This document shows positions 55,832 to 63,773 of a DNA stretch of 64,000 bases, piece after piece. The first letter of the stretch is position 1; each line of letters begins with the position of its first letter. The stretch is from positions 1 to 64,000 of the forward strand of contig NZ_VLKJ01000007.1 of assembly GCF_007830315.1 (NCBI RefSeq), written 5' to 3'. The notes under the pieces are model-generated. The model was not told the origin of the DNA. It made no database searches and saw nothing but the letters and a program-made list of their open reading frames with translations. The translations under genes were made by a program, and so were the position numbers. The stretch comes from Novosphingobium taihuense (GTDB lineage: Bacteria; Pseudomonadota; Alphaproteobacteria; Sphingomonadales; Sphingomonadaceae).

Positions 55832-56314
55832 ATGAAAAAGGCCCTCATGATTTCGGCTCTGGCAGTGGCGACGCTGACCGGGGCTTGCACGAGCAATGGC
55901 TATTACGATCGGCCGGGATATGCCGACGGTTCGGACGGTTGGGGTTATTATGATCGCGGGTATTACGAGAGCAATGGCCGCTACGATTACAACAACCCTG
56001 ACCCCCGTTACGGCCGCTACGAAGCGGATCGCTATTACCGCAACAACGGGCGTTATCGGGAGCGCCAGCTTTCGAACGACGACCGCGTCTATCGTGGTCG
56101 CGACGGGCGGTACTACTGCCGCCGTTCGGACGGTTCGACCGGGTTGATCATTGGCGGCCTTGGTGGCGCAGCCGCAGGCGCGATCATTGCGCCGGGTGAC
56201 AGCAAGCCTCTTGGCGCGATCATCGGTGCCATCGGCGGTGCGGCGATCGGGGCTGCGATCGACAGCGGCAACCGCAATGATCGCAATGGCCGCAACAACG
56301 TGCGCTGCCGCTAA
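55832..56314 (+). CDS. glycine-zipper lipoprotein, 17 kDa antigen-like
   Basis: 160 residues. The signal KKALMISALAVATLTGAC gives a lipobox cysteine at about 19. A Tyr/Arg/Asn-rich middle (about 22-100; YYDRGYYESNGRYDY type) is followed by a glycine-zipper pair (GLIIGGLGGAAAGAIIAPGD, GAIIGAIGGAAIGAAID) as in Rickettsia 17 kDa surface antigens. It is likely an outer-membrane or periplasmic lipoprotein. I use the ATG at 55832 because upstream readings are not protein-like. Confidence 0.84.
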   Translation: MKKALMISALAVATLTGACTSNGYYDRPGYADGSDGWGYYDRGYYESNGRYDYNNPDPRYGRYEADRYYRNNGRYRERQLSNDDRVYRGRDGRYYCRRSDGSTGLIIGGLGGAAAGAIIAPGDSKPLGAIIGAIGGAAIGAAIDSGNRNDRNGRNNVRCR

Positions 56315-56359
56315 GGCATGAAGGGAACGGTGGGCTCCGGTTTGGAGCCCACCTGTCCG

Positions 56360-56494
56360 TCAGGTGTTCCTGATGTTGTCGAGGCCGGCGACCACACCGG
56401 GCTTTACCGACGGGTTGGAGGCGTTGAGTTTCTTGGGCTTTTCGGCCTTGGGTTTGCGAGCCTCGCGGTTCGACTTTTTCTGGCTCTTCGCCAT
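56360..56494 (-). CDS. small lysine-rich protein
   Basis: 44 residues with a very basic first half (KSQKKSNREARKPKAEKPKK) and a short SNPSVKPGVVAGLDN tail. GGAGAACGATA precedes the ATG at 56494, a strong ribosome site. The composition suggests a nucleic-acid-binding or ribosome-associated peptide. Similar short Lys/Arg proteins exist in sphingomonads and rhizobia from memory, without a role. Confidence 0.6.
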   Translation of the reverse strand: MAKSQKKSNREARKPKAEKPKKLNASNPSVKPGVVAGLDNIRNT

Positions 56495-56560
56495 TATCGT
56501 TCTCCATTCGGGCGGTAGCCCGGTGTCCGGGCTAGGCGCTTTGGGACCCAATAGCGAACT

Positions 56561-57028
56561 TTAACGTGTGAGGCGCGCCAGTGCTTCGTCGAGCGCAGAC
56601 AGGAACCGCGAGCGGTCAGTCTTTGAAAACGGAGCGGGGCCTCCGACGATGTCTCCTCCGGCGCGCAAATCGGCCATGATCGCACGGGTGGCAATCTGGC
56701 TGCCGATCGAGCTGGTGGTGAATGGCTTTCCGGAAGGAGACAGGACAGTTGCTCCGGCCTTAAGGCACCGGTCGGCGAGCAGGATGTCGGCTGTGATCGC
56801 CACAGTTTTCGGCCCTGCAGCTTCGGCAATCCAGTCGTCGGCTGCGTCGAAACCATCGCTGACGACGACGCGGCGGACGAGGGGATGAACGGGCACGCGG
56901 AACGGGGAGTTGCTGACGACCGTAACCGCGACATTGCGGCGGAAGGCAACCTTGTAGATCTCTTCCTTTACCGGGCAGGCATCACCATCGACCAGAATCT
57001 GCGGTGTTTCGGGGGGCGTTTCGCTCAT
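56561..57028 (-). CDS. YaiI/YqxD family protein
   Basis: DUF188 protein of 155 residues, a PIN-like fold of unknown role. ILVDGDACPVKEEIYKVA at the N-terminus, DDWIAEAA, TADILLADRCL and the C-terminal FSKTDRSRFLSALD are the conserved blocks. I use the ATG at 57028; a longer reading to 57064 adds 12 atypical residues. Confidence 0.9.
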   Translation of the reverse strand: MSETPPETPQILVDGDACPVKEEIYKVAFRRNVAVTVVSNSPFRVPVHPLVRRVVVSDGFDAADDWIAEAAGPKTVAITADILLADRCLKAGATVLSPSGKPFTTSSIGSQIATRAIMADLRAGGDIVGGPAPFSKTDRSRFLSALDEALARLTR

Positions 57029-57274
57029 GCCCGGGACATAGCTACATGACGCTCCGAGAGCCACCGTCCGATTAAGTTCGCCAAAGTAAGGGCAGGGTGC
57101 TACAAGAGCGCTGCTGACGTCGAATTTTGCGACGGACTTCGGTATTGACTACCACGCTGGCGCTTCGGCCAAGGCGAGGCCTTCGACGACGATTTCCTTT
57201 CAATTGACGATTTTGACGCACGGCCTGGCTGCACTTTCGCTGCCGGGCAACAATCGTTCTTGAAAGGACATCCC

Positions 57275-57481
57275 ATGCCAGTAGGCACCGTAAAGTTTTT
57301 CAACACCGAAAAGGGCTATGGCTTCATCCAGCCTGACAACGGCGGCGCGGACAGCTTCGTACACATCTCGGCCGTTCAGGCTGCCGGCATGTCGAGCCTC
57401 GATAAGGACCAGCGCCTTAGCTATGAAGTCGAGACTGGCCGCAATGGCAAGGCTTCGGCTGTCAATCTCGCTTCGGCCTGA
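57275..57481 (+). CDS. cold-shock protein
   Basis: 68-residue CspA-type OB-fold RNA chaperone. KFFNTEKGYGFIQPD carries RNP1 and SFVHISAV carries RNP2. A GAAAGGA site stands before the ATG at 57275. The leader between the divergent YaiI/YqxD gene and this one is about 150-200 bases, long enough for the structured 5' region typical of csp genes, but I see no clear fold. Confidence 0.95.
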   Translation: MPVGTVKFFNTEKGYGFIQPDNGGADSFVHISAVQAAGMSSLDKDQRLSYEVETGRNGKASAVNLASA

Positions 57482-57556
57482 TTGATCGGTACGGATTGCA
57501 AGGCTTTGGTTGACTGATCGGTTTTCAAATCGCCTGGCTTCTGCCATCGCGAGGAA

Positions 57557-57952
57557 ATGTCGACAGTCGCTGACGCCGAACTTCAGGTCCGCCTTCGCCG
57601 CGCCGCTTTCAACCGCGCGCTGGCAGAGGCGGACCTTCCCGCCATCGGGCAGATTCTCAGCCCCGAGGCGATACTCGTCACTGGCACAGACAGTGCGGTG
57701 ATTGCTGGGCGCAAAGCCCAGTTGCAGGCCTGGAAGCGCGAATTCAGCGCTCGGCCGCGAACCCTATACACGCGTAGTACCGAAACGATCATTGCATCTG
57801 CGGTGGAGCCCATCGCCATGGAGCATGGGCGCTGGTCCGGCGTCGCCGAAAGCACGAAAACCGTCCTTGCCTCGGGGACATACGCGGCCAAATGGCGCCG
57901 CTTCGGCACGCTGTGGATGCTGGTTGCGGAGATTTTCGTTACGCTGACCTGA
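57557..57952 (+). CDS. NTF2-like / DUF4440-type protein
   Basis: 131 residues with the alpha+beta cone pattern of SnoaL/DUF4440 proteins: a long N-terminal helix (RLRRAAFNRALAEADLPAIGQIL), ILVTGTDSAVIAGRKAQLQAW and repeated strands ending in GTLWMLVAEIFV. Usually a stress- or catabolism-linked small domain; substrate unknown. GAGG lies before the ATG. Confidence 0.78.
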   Translation: MSTVADAELQVRLRRAAFNRALAEADLPAIGQILSPEAILVTGTDSAVIAGRKAQLQAWKREFSARPRTLYTRSTETIIASAVEPIAMEHGRWSGVAESTKTVLASGTYAAKWRRFGTLWMLVAEIFVTLT

Positions 57953-58022
57953 CCCACGCATGCGTATCTTTGCGCAGGTGGCGATTTACCTGGTACCAAC
58001 CACGCGCGAGCATGTTTCAGGC

Positions 58023-58409
58023 ATGCTGATCCGCCCCGCAACATCGAATACGCTGACGCAGTGCTGGTACACGCGCACTCATCTACCGGTTGCGCAAAAG
58101 TCGCGCGAGGAAGACGGCACCCTCCATTCGATCTGTCGCCATTGCCTGCGGCCGATCCGGTCGCATGGAGGGAAATCGTGGCGGCTTGCGGACGGCGTGG
58201 ATCTCGACGAACTCGCCGCCCGATCGACCATTCGCTACATTTGCGTGACCAGCATTGCCGATGGCATGGTGATAGCGCGCTATCCGGTGGACGGTTCTGC
58301 TGATGACAGCGCGGTGGCGGCAAGGCTCGAGGAAGTGATCGCCGTGCACGATGCGCGCTCTGCTAATAGCGGACTCGACGTCCGGGTTATGGGTGGCCCG
58401 CGAGGGTGA
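58023..58409 (+). CDS. hypothetical protein with a CxxC motif
   Basis: 128 residues, family not recognised. A CWYTRTHLP segment, then ICRHCLRPIRSHGGKSW (two cysteines two apart), look like a small metal-binding knuckle, followed by an alpha/beta C-terminus. The start could also be the ATG at 57960. Its end overlaps the convergent exported-protein gene by 23 bases. Confidence 0.6.
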   Translation: MLIRPATSNTLTQCWYTRTHLPVAQKSREEDGTLHSICRHCLRPIRSHGGKSWRLADGVDLDELAARSTIRYICVTSIADGMVIARYPVDGSADDSAVAARLEEVIAVHDARSANSGLDVRVMGGPRG

Positions 58410-58779
58410 TCGACATTTCTACAGGTTCGTCGGCAAGCTCGGATTCGTAATGCCCATCCAAGCTTTCGACCGGTGACGGGTATTCTTCGGCGTACTCGCC
58501 ATTCTCGTCAGGATAAGTTGCTTCGGGCGGGAGCGGCGGTGGTTCGCGCCAAGGCTGTTCCCATGCAGCCAATTGCATCGGTGCGCGACGAATGATCGGG
58601 GCGACTGGACCAGGGATGTTCTCGTAAGAGACGGCGGTTATCTCTGGGTAATCCTCGGCAGAGGCCGAACGATATGGAGCCGGGGCGGATACCGCGCGGG
58701 TGGGCACGAGACTGGCGCTGGCCATGCCAAGAGCGCTGCCAGCGACAAGCAGCAGAGCTGCAATTCTGTTCGGCTCCAT
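58387..58779 (-). CDS. hypothetical exported acidic protein
   Basis: 130 residues. A signal peptide (ALLLVAGSALGMASASLVPTRAVSA) is followed by a Pro-, Glu- and Tyr-rich, low-complexity acidic chain (PPPLPPEATYPDENGEYAEEY). No family recognised. It lies in a group of three leftward genes for small exported or membrane-anchored proteins. Confidence 0.65.
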   Translation of the reverse strand: MEPNRIAALLLVAGSALGMASASLVPTRAVSAPAPYRSASAEDYPEITAVSYENIPGPVAPIIRRAPMQLAAWEQPWREPPPLPPEATYPDENGEYAEEYPSPVESLDGHYESELADEPVEMSITLAGHP

Positions 58780-58832
58780 TGCGAACTCTCCGACGTTCCC
58801 CAGTCTAGCAGAGGAAAGCCGGAGTTCGCCAA

Positions 58833-59147
58833 TCAGTTCCCGGTGGCTTTGGCCACTGCGTTTGCCGAGTTGTCCAGACCGGAGGCGGTGGTTTCAACCG
58901 TGCCGCGTACCTTGGCAACGGTTCCGGTGCTGTCGGCTTTTTCGGCGTAGTCGGCTGCGGTATCGACGGCCTTGGAGAGCATCGAGTCCTGCGACGAGGC
59001 TTCGGCTTCGACCGCTGGCGGAGCCGCTCCCCATGGATCAGCAGGCTTTTCCGCGGGCGATTGCCCGAATGCGAGAAAGCCGATCAATCCAACCACGCAC
59101 AGTGCGGGCAGCGGGCGGCGCGCAACGGCGCGGGCAATGGCAAACAT
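58833..59147 (-). CDS. hypothetical membrane-anchored protein
   Basis: 104 residues with one N-terminal hydrophobic helix (RPLPALCVVGLIGFLAFG) after a short basic tail, then an Ala/Ser/Thr/Asp-rich helix-prone chain (SKAVDTAADYAEKADS, VETTASGLDNSANAVAKATG). Not recognised; possibly a coiled, periplasmic domain. Its start is followed upstream by an AT-rich promoter region. Confidence 0.6.
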   Translation of the reverse strand: MFAIARAVARRPLPALCVVGLIGFLAFGQSPAEKPADPWGAAPPAVEAEASSQDSMLSKAVDTAADYAEKADSTGTVAKVRGTVETTASGLDNSANAVAKATGN

Positions 59148-59214
59148 CCTGTCCTCCCTTGATGTCCGAGAGGAAGTATAAGGATAACTTCTTATTGCAG
59201 AGTTAGCAGCACGA

Positions 59215-59248
59215 AAAAGGGCGCCTCCGCGTGGGAAGCGCCCTTTTC
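59215..59248 (-). terminator. terminator of the 96-residue exported-protein gene
   Basis: AAAAGGGCGC (59216-59225) pairs with GCGCCCTTTT (59239-59248); the T-run is good on the minus strand. It lies about 110 bases after that gene's stop. It may act in both directions. Confidence 0.75.
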
Positions 59249-59354
59249 GAGACTACCGGTTCAGCGCGAAGCTGGCGCGGTTCACGGGTGAGGCGCTGCT
59301 GGCCAGTTGGCGATTTTTCGCCATCTGGGTTGGCAGTCCCGTGTTGCGGGGCAG

Positions 59355-59645
59355 TCAATCGTTGCTGGCAGCGGCCTTGCTCGAGATCTTCTTGACGTCC
59401 TTGACGTCGAACGAGACCGGGCGACCGTTGAAGCGGCCGGTGACCGAACGCTTGGTGACCTTCAGTTCGAAAGGCACCTTGCCGGCATAGGCCGAACCCT
59501 TGAGAACCTTGACTTCGCCCTGCTGTTCGGCGGTGTAATCGTACTTCACGCCCTGGTAGGTGAACGAACCGGTTTCAGGTTCGGCAGCGAACACGGGGGT
59601 GGCGACGAGCACGGCGGCAGCGGCGGCGAGGACAGTCTTGAACAT
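59355..59645 (-). CDS. small periplasmic hypothetical protein
   Basis: 96 residues with a clear signal peptide (KTVLAAAAAVLVATPVFA). The mature part is a strand-rich, charged domain (GSFTYQGVKYDYTAEQQGEVKVLKGS) with many lysines. Family not recognised. It is preceded by a fair promoter (59711-59738) and followed by a terminator, so it is its own unit. Confidence 0.75.
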   Translation of the reverse strand: MFKTVLAAAAAVLVATPVFAAEPETGSFTYQGVKYDYTAEQQGEVKVLKGSAYAGKVPFELKVTKRSVTGRFNGRPVSFDVKDVKKISSKAAASND

Positions 59646-59710
59646 GGCAATGTCTCCTGGAAAGATAAGGAAAGATTGCCTTCAGCAGCACCCTTATCTT
59701 GTTGCGTTGC

Positions 59711-59738
59711 AGCATACAAATCTTGTGCGGTGCCGCAA
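59711..59738 (-). promoter_or_regulatory. putative promoter of the 96-residue gene
   Basis: Minus strand TTGCGG (59733-59738), 16 bases, TATGCT (59711-59716). The transcript would begin near 59704, giving a leader of about 60 bases. The rest of 59739-59907 is AT-rich for this genome, without another clear gene. Confidence 0.4.
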
Positions 59739-59907
59739 TTGTATTTGCCGGAGCCCTGGTTGCATGTTTTGCAATCGTATAAGTTTCGTCAAAATTACAA
59801 GGTGATGTGACTGATCCGATCGATCCGCCCTGCCCAAACATACGTAATAATGCGCTGAAAAGTCCGTGCGCAGTGGCGTGCTGGACCGTGCTGCCACTGC
59901 GCGGCGA

Positions 59908-60213
59908 TCAGCGCTTGCGAACGAATTCCGCGCGCAGGACGAGGCCCTTGATGCCAGGGTATTTGCAGTCGATTTCCTGAGGGTCACCGGTCAGTCGGAT
60001 CGACTTGATCAGCGTGCCCTGCTTGAGTGTCTGTCCGGCACCTTTGACCTCGAGATCCTTGATCAGTGTCACCTGATCGCCATCAGCCAAGATGTTGCCG
60101 ACAGCATCGCGGACTTCAACGGCGCTTTCGGCCGTGCGCTTTGCGGCGAGTTCGGATGCGGACATCCATTCACCGCTGTCTTCATCATAGACATAGTCTT
60201 CGTCGTCGCTCAT
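59908..60213 (-). CDS. PhnA-domain protein (YjdM-like)
   Basis: 101 residues. The C-terminal PhnA domain is present (VRDAVGNILADGDQVTLIKDLEVKG...KQGTLIKSIRLTGD...CKYPGIKGLVLRAEFVRK). The zinc ribbon usual at the N-terminus is replaced by an acidic DDEDYVYDEDSGEW stretch. Not a phosphonate enzyme by itself. AAGGAGG precedes the ATG pair at 60216/60213; spacing favours 60213. Confidence 0.87.
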   Translation of the reverse strand: MSDDEDYVYDEDSGEWMSASELAAKRTAESAVEVRDAVGNILADGDQVTLIKDLEVKGAGQTLKQGTLIKSIRLTGDPQEIDCKYPGIKGLVLRAEFVRKR

Positions 60214-60284
60214 CATTCCCTCCTTGATCAAAGTTCCCGTTGCACGCGCGTGCGCTCCTTGCCAGCAAAAGCGACGGACAGGGG

Positions 60285-60896
60285 ATGGATTGTTTGGATC
60301 GTTCGATAATCAGGCTTGGCATTCACCATGTGGATGCAGCGACAGAGACTCTTTCGGCAGCATTCAGCAACGATCCTGCCATGTGCTGGATGTTTCCTGA
60401 CATGGCCACACGGACACGACGCTTGCCTCGGCTGATCCGATGGATGTTCAACGATCACCTGCGGCATGGCATGGTTCTGGGTACGCCTGGCTGCGAAGTG
60501 GTGACGATGTGGCGTCCGCCCGGAAGCGTCCATGACCACGCACCGTTGACGCCGCCAGCGCTGGTACGTTTCGTGGGAATGCTGGGCACGGCTGTATTGA
60601 GGGCGGAACGGGCAGATCGGATGATCGGACGGAACCTGCCCAAGGGCGAGCAGCAGTTCTATCTCAGGATGGCCGGAGTTCGGCCGGATCGGCAGGGGCG
60701 AGGCCTTGGAGGCTTGGCGATCCGCGCCGGGCTTTCCGAGGCCGACGCTGCGGCGCTGCCCGCAGTGCTCGAGACAGCGACAGAGAGCAATGTCGGGCTC
60801 TACCGCGCGCTGGGGTTTGAGGTGATCCGCGATTGGCACGTGGCCAGAAACGGGCCGCGATTCTGGACGATGACAAGGCCGGTGCTGATCAAGTGA
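60285..60896 (+). CDS. GNAT family N-acetyltransferase
   Basis: 203 residues. The acetyl-CoA loop is VRPDRQGRGLGGLAI (about 137-151), followed by the ETATESNVGLYRALGFEVI C-terminal pattern. Substrate unknown. I use the ATG at 60285; an upstream TTG at 60240 adds 15 residues. Its stop overlaps by eight bases the stop of the convergent TSUP gene. Confidence 0.85.
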   Translation: MDCLDRSIIRLGIHHVDAATETLSAAFSNDPAMCWMFPDMATRTRRLPRLIRWMFNDHLRHGMVLGTPGCEVVTMWRPPGSVHDHAPLTPPALVRFVGMLGTAVLRAERADRMIGRNLPKGEQQFYLRMAGVRPDRQGRGLGGLAIRAGLSEADAAALPAVLETATESNVGLYRALGFEVIRDWHVARNGPRFWTMTRPVLIK

Positions 60897-61641
60897 ACGC
60901 GTCGGCCATCAGCTTTCCGCCAAGAAGGACCATGAGCAGGTAGATGATCGTGTAGAAGCGTTCAGGGCGGAGGACTTTGACCACCCGGACCGATAGCAGC
61001 GTGGTGATGATAGCGAGCGGGACAAGCAGCGCGGCTGCTATCACCACATCTCGGGTGAAGGCCCCTAGCAGTATGTAGCTCGGGACCTTGAGCCAGTTTA
61101 TCGCGGCAAAGAGGATCGCGTTAGTTCCGGCATATGTGAGGTGTGGCAACTTGCGCGGCGTCACCCACATCTGGAACGGCGGGCCTCCAGCATGAGCAAC
61201 CTGACTGGTGAAGCCCGTAGCCATACCGAATAGCGCGCCCACCCAGCCGGGCGAGGTTGAGGCTGCGACGACCCGGTTGCCCCGTTCGACCCAGAGCCGA
61301 TAGGCTCCGAAGAGCAGTGTGATTCCGCCAAGAACCCCCATCAGGGCCTTTTCGTCGATGCTCGCTGCGACGGCCCAACCTACGGTGATACCGGCGAGAG
61401 CGCCGGGCAGCATCCACGCGACGATCCAGCGGTCCCAGGCGTGGCGAAAGGACCAGACGCTTACGACATCCTGAACGATCAGGATGGGCAGGAGAATTGC
61501 CGCAGCTGTCGATGGTGGGAGGACCAGTGCGGCAACCGGTGTTCCCAATGCGCCAAGCCCGGAGAAGCCTCCCTTGGCCATGCCGACGAGAATGACTGCC
61601 GCGACGCAGGCCGCAAGGGTAGCGGGATCGGACAAGAGCAT
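60889..61641 (-). CDS. TSUP-family transporter (TauE/SafE)
   Basis: 250 residues, about eight membrane helices. The N-terminal VGMAKGGFSGLGALGTPVAAL and the internal GMATGFTSQVAHAGGPPFQMW are the two family repeats. Members export sulfite, sulfoacetate or other organic acids; the substrate here is open. It ends a leftward pair with a DoxX gene five bases upstream. Confidence 0.9.
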   Translation of the reverse strand: MLLSDPATLAACVAAVILVGMAKGGFSGLGALGTPVAALVLPPSTAAAILLPILIVQDVVSVWSFRHAWDRWIVAWMLPGALAGITVGWAVAASIDEKALMGVLGGITLLFGAYRLWVERGNRVVAASTSPGWVGALFGMATGFTSQVAHAGGPPFQMWVTPRKLPHLTYAGTNAILFAAINWLKVPSYILLGAFTRDVVIAAALLVPLAIITTLLSVRVVKVLRPERFYTIIYLLMVLLGGKLMADAFT

Positions 61642-61645
61642 TGAT

Positions 61646-62050
61646 TCAGCCGCCCTTGGGCTTCCATGGCCATTCTGTCACGCCGCCAGTCCACAGCGCC
61701 AGCCAGACCAGCAGGGGCTGTGCGAACATGCGGGGTACGTGATAGGCAAGGCCGGCACCGTGATCAGCCTTGGTCATATCGAGCGCGAAATGGTGGATAT
61801 TGGCCGGGAATACGCAGACTGCGTAGGCGGCCAAACCGACAGCGGCGGCGCGGCGCAGTGGGATGGAGAAAGGCTGGGCGAGACCGATTGCGCCGAGCAG
61901 CTCGGCAACACCGGTCCACAGCACGGTTGCTTCGGGTGCAGGAACCCACGCTGGCATGATGGTGAGAAACGGGGCGGGTGCGACGACGTGGATCACGCCT
62001 GCCAAGAAATAGAACACTGCCAGAACCCAGCGCAGAACATGGCGGATCAT
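61646..62050 (-). CDS. DoxX-family membrane protein
   Basis: 134 residues, four membrane helices, with FYFLAGVIHVVAPAPFL, WTGVAELLGAIGLAQP and FPANIHHFALDM, typical of DoxX/DUF4267-like quinone-linked membrane proteins. Role unknown. Transcribed with the TSUP gene. The 200 bases upstream (62051-62251) hold no gene that I can support and probably the promoter. Confidence 0.82.
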   Translation of the reverse strand: MIRHVLRWVLAVFYFLAGVIHVVAPAPFLTIMPAWVPAPEATVLWTGVAELLGAIGLAQPFSIPLRRAAAVGLAAYAVCVFPANIHHFALDMTKADHGAGLAYHVPRMFAQPLLVWLALWTGGVTEWPWKPKGG

Positions 62051-62251
62051 GTGCCTAGTCGCCTACTGGCGAGGAGAGAACAAGGCCCGAGAGCTTGCAA
62101 CAAGATACGGAATCGTAGCCTAGAGCTAGTGCATCGGAGAACGCACGCACACGGCGACCCCTTTGTGGATGTTGCGAAAGACCCGGTTGGGCGATCAGAT
62201 CATAGGCCATAGACATGGCGGGACGATTGCCGCCTGGTCCGGGTGTGTCAA

Positions 62252-62605
62252 TCACCAGTGCGCAGGGTAGAGCGAAAGTGCCATGGCGGGCATGGGCGCC
62301 CACGGCTTGCTGGCGATCACATCGTTGCTCTCCCGGGCGGCGCGGCCGTCTGCCAGAGACCAAGTGATGTGCCACGTTCCACCGTCTGGTCGAGCGGTGG
62401 AACCCGCAATCGAGACGATGAAAGCTTCGACGCCAAGATCATCATCTACACGTGCAATGATGAATGCGGCATCAACGGGCTGCGGCGCTTCCTTGCCGAA
62501 TACCGAAAGTGTGACGTGATCTGCCACGGAGCAGGTATAGCGCGGCGGATATGCGGCCAGCAGCTCCTCGCGACATTTTGCATCGAGTTTCCAGCCGACC
62601 GTCAT
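62252..62605 (-). CDS. possible 2H-phosphoesterase-like protein
   Basis: 117 residues. Two HxT motifs, DHVTL (H30, T32) and WHITW (H79, T81), are spaced as in a small 2H phosphoesterase (RNA-ligase-like cyclic phosphodiesterase fold), with strand-like sequence around each. The fold is shorter than classic members. Family assignment is tentative. I use the ATG at 62605; a TTG lies two codons before it. Confidence 0.65.
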   Translation of the reverse strand: MTVGWKLDAKCREELLAAYPPRYTCSVADHVTLSVFGKEAPQPVDAAFIIARVDDDLGVEAFIVSIAGSTARPDGGTWHITWSLADGRAARESNDVIASKPWAPMPAMALSLYPAHW

Positions 62606-62621
62606 ATCCAACCGTAAACTG

Positions 62622-62780
62622 TTACTGCGGGGTAGTAAGCGCCCCGGTAACCCAGATCATTGTCAGTGCGCCGATAGCCAAGATCAGGCTTATCAGCAAA
62701 ACCCAGCGCATCACGTTGAGGCCAGTGCCACCGCGGGCCTCTTCTGTGGTGATATGCGTTTCTTCGCCGTGACGTTCCAT
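62622..62780 (-). CDS. small membrane protein, 52 residues
   Basis: Short gene with AAGGAGAAA eight bases before the ATG at 62780. The protein has a charged N-terminus (ERHGEETHITTEEARGG) and one membrane helix (WVLLISLILAIGALTMIWVTG). I do not recognise a family. It lies between the 2H-like gene and dapD, all leftward. The stop is 17 bases before the next start. Confidence 0.7.
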   Translation of the reverse strand: MERHGEETHITTEEARGGTGLNVMRWVLLISLILAIGALTMIWVTGALTTPQ

Positions 62781-62890
62781 GGCGTTTCTCCTTCGGCAGA
62801 ACCGTGCTTGCCGACTCTACGCTCGGGAACCCGCCCTGTTCCGGCTCTGCCCCGATGGACAGGACCGGAACGCGTGTTTTCGGTGATTGA

Positions 62891-63727
62891 TCAGTCCCGA
62901 AGGAGTTCGTTGATCCCGGTCTTGCTGCGGGTCTGGGCGTCGACAGTCTTGACGATCACGGCGCAGTAGAGCGAGGGTCCCGAGGTGCCGTCAGGGAGGG
63001 GCTTGCCGGGCATCGCGCCGGGTACGACCACGGCATAGGGCGGCACGCGACCGATGTGGATTTCACCGGTCTGGCGATCGACGATCTTGGTCGATGCGCC
63101 CAGATACACGCCCATCGACAGCACTGCACCTTCACCGACGATCACGCCTTCGGCCACTTCCGAACGTGCGCCGATGAACGCGCCGTCCTCGATGATGACC
63201 GGGCCTGCCTGCAGCGGTTCGAGCACGCCGCCGATGCCGGCACCGCCCGAGATGTGGACGTTCTTGCCGATCTGCGCACAGGAGCCAACGGTGGCCCAGG
63301 TATCTACCATCGTGCCTTCATCGACATAGGCGCCGATGTTGACGAAGCTCGGCATCAGAACGACACCCTTGGCAATGTGCGCGCCCTTGCGCGCCACGGC
63401 GCCGGGGACGACGCGGAAACCGGCATCGCGAAAGCGGTTCTCGCCCCAGCCGTCAAACTTGGAAGGCACCTTGTCGAATGCCGGAGCGCCGCCCGATCCG
63501 TTCTCGATCACTGCGTTGTCATTGAGGCGGAACGAGAGCAGCACGGCCTTCTTGAGCCACTGATTGACGCGCCATTCGCCTTCAACCTTTTCGGCCGCGC
63601 GGGCCTTGCCGCTGTCGAGCAATTCGAGCGCAGCTTCGACGACTTCGCGCACGGCATCGCTGGCGGGGGTGACATTGGCGCGGTCTTCCCAAGCAGCTTC
63701 GATGGCAGCTTGCAGCTGTTCGGTCAT
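62891..63727 (-). CDS. dapD: 2,3,4,5-tetrahydropyridine-2,6-dicarboxylate N-succinyltransferase
   Basis: Succinylase step of lysine and diaminopimelate synthesis. 278 residues. A helical N-terminus is followed by left-handed beta-helix hexapeptide repeats ([40 protein letters not shown]) and the [10 protein letters not shown] segment. I use the ATG at 63727, with GGAGAAACGCC upstream; a longer reading from 63835 is not protein-like. Confidence 0.96.
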   Translation of the reverse strand: MTEQLQAAIEAAWEDRANVTPASDAVREVVEAALELLDSGKARAAEKVEGEWRVNQWLKKAVLLSFRLNDNAVIENGSGGAPAFDKVPSKFDGWGENRFRDAGFRVVPGAVARKGAHIAKGVVLMPSFVNIGAYVDEGTMVDTWATVGSCAQIGKNVHISGGAGIGGVLEPLQAGPVIIEDGAFIGARSEVAEGVIVGEGAVLSMGVYLGASTKIVDRQTGEIHIGRVPPYAVVVPGAMPGKPLPDGTSGPSLYCAVIVKTVDAQTRSKTGINELLRD

Positions 63728-63773
63728 GGCGTTTCTCCGTGCGGGATCGGTATGGAACAAAATTGCGTGGCGA

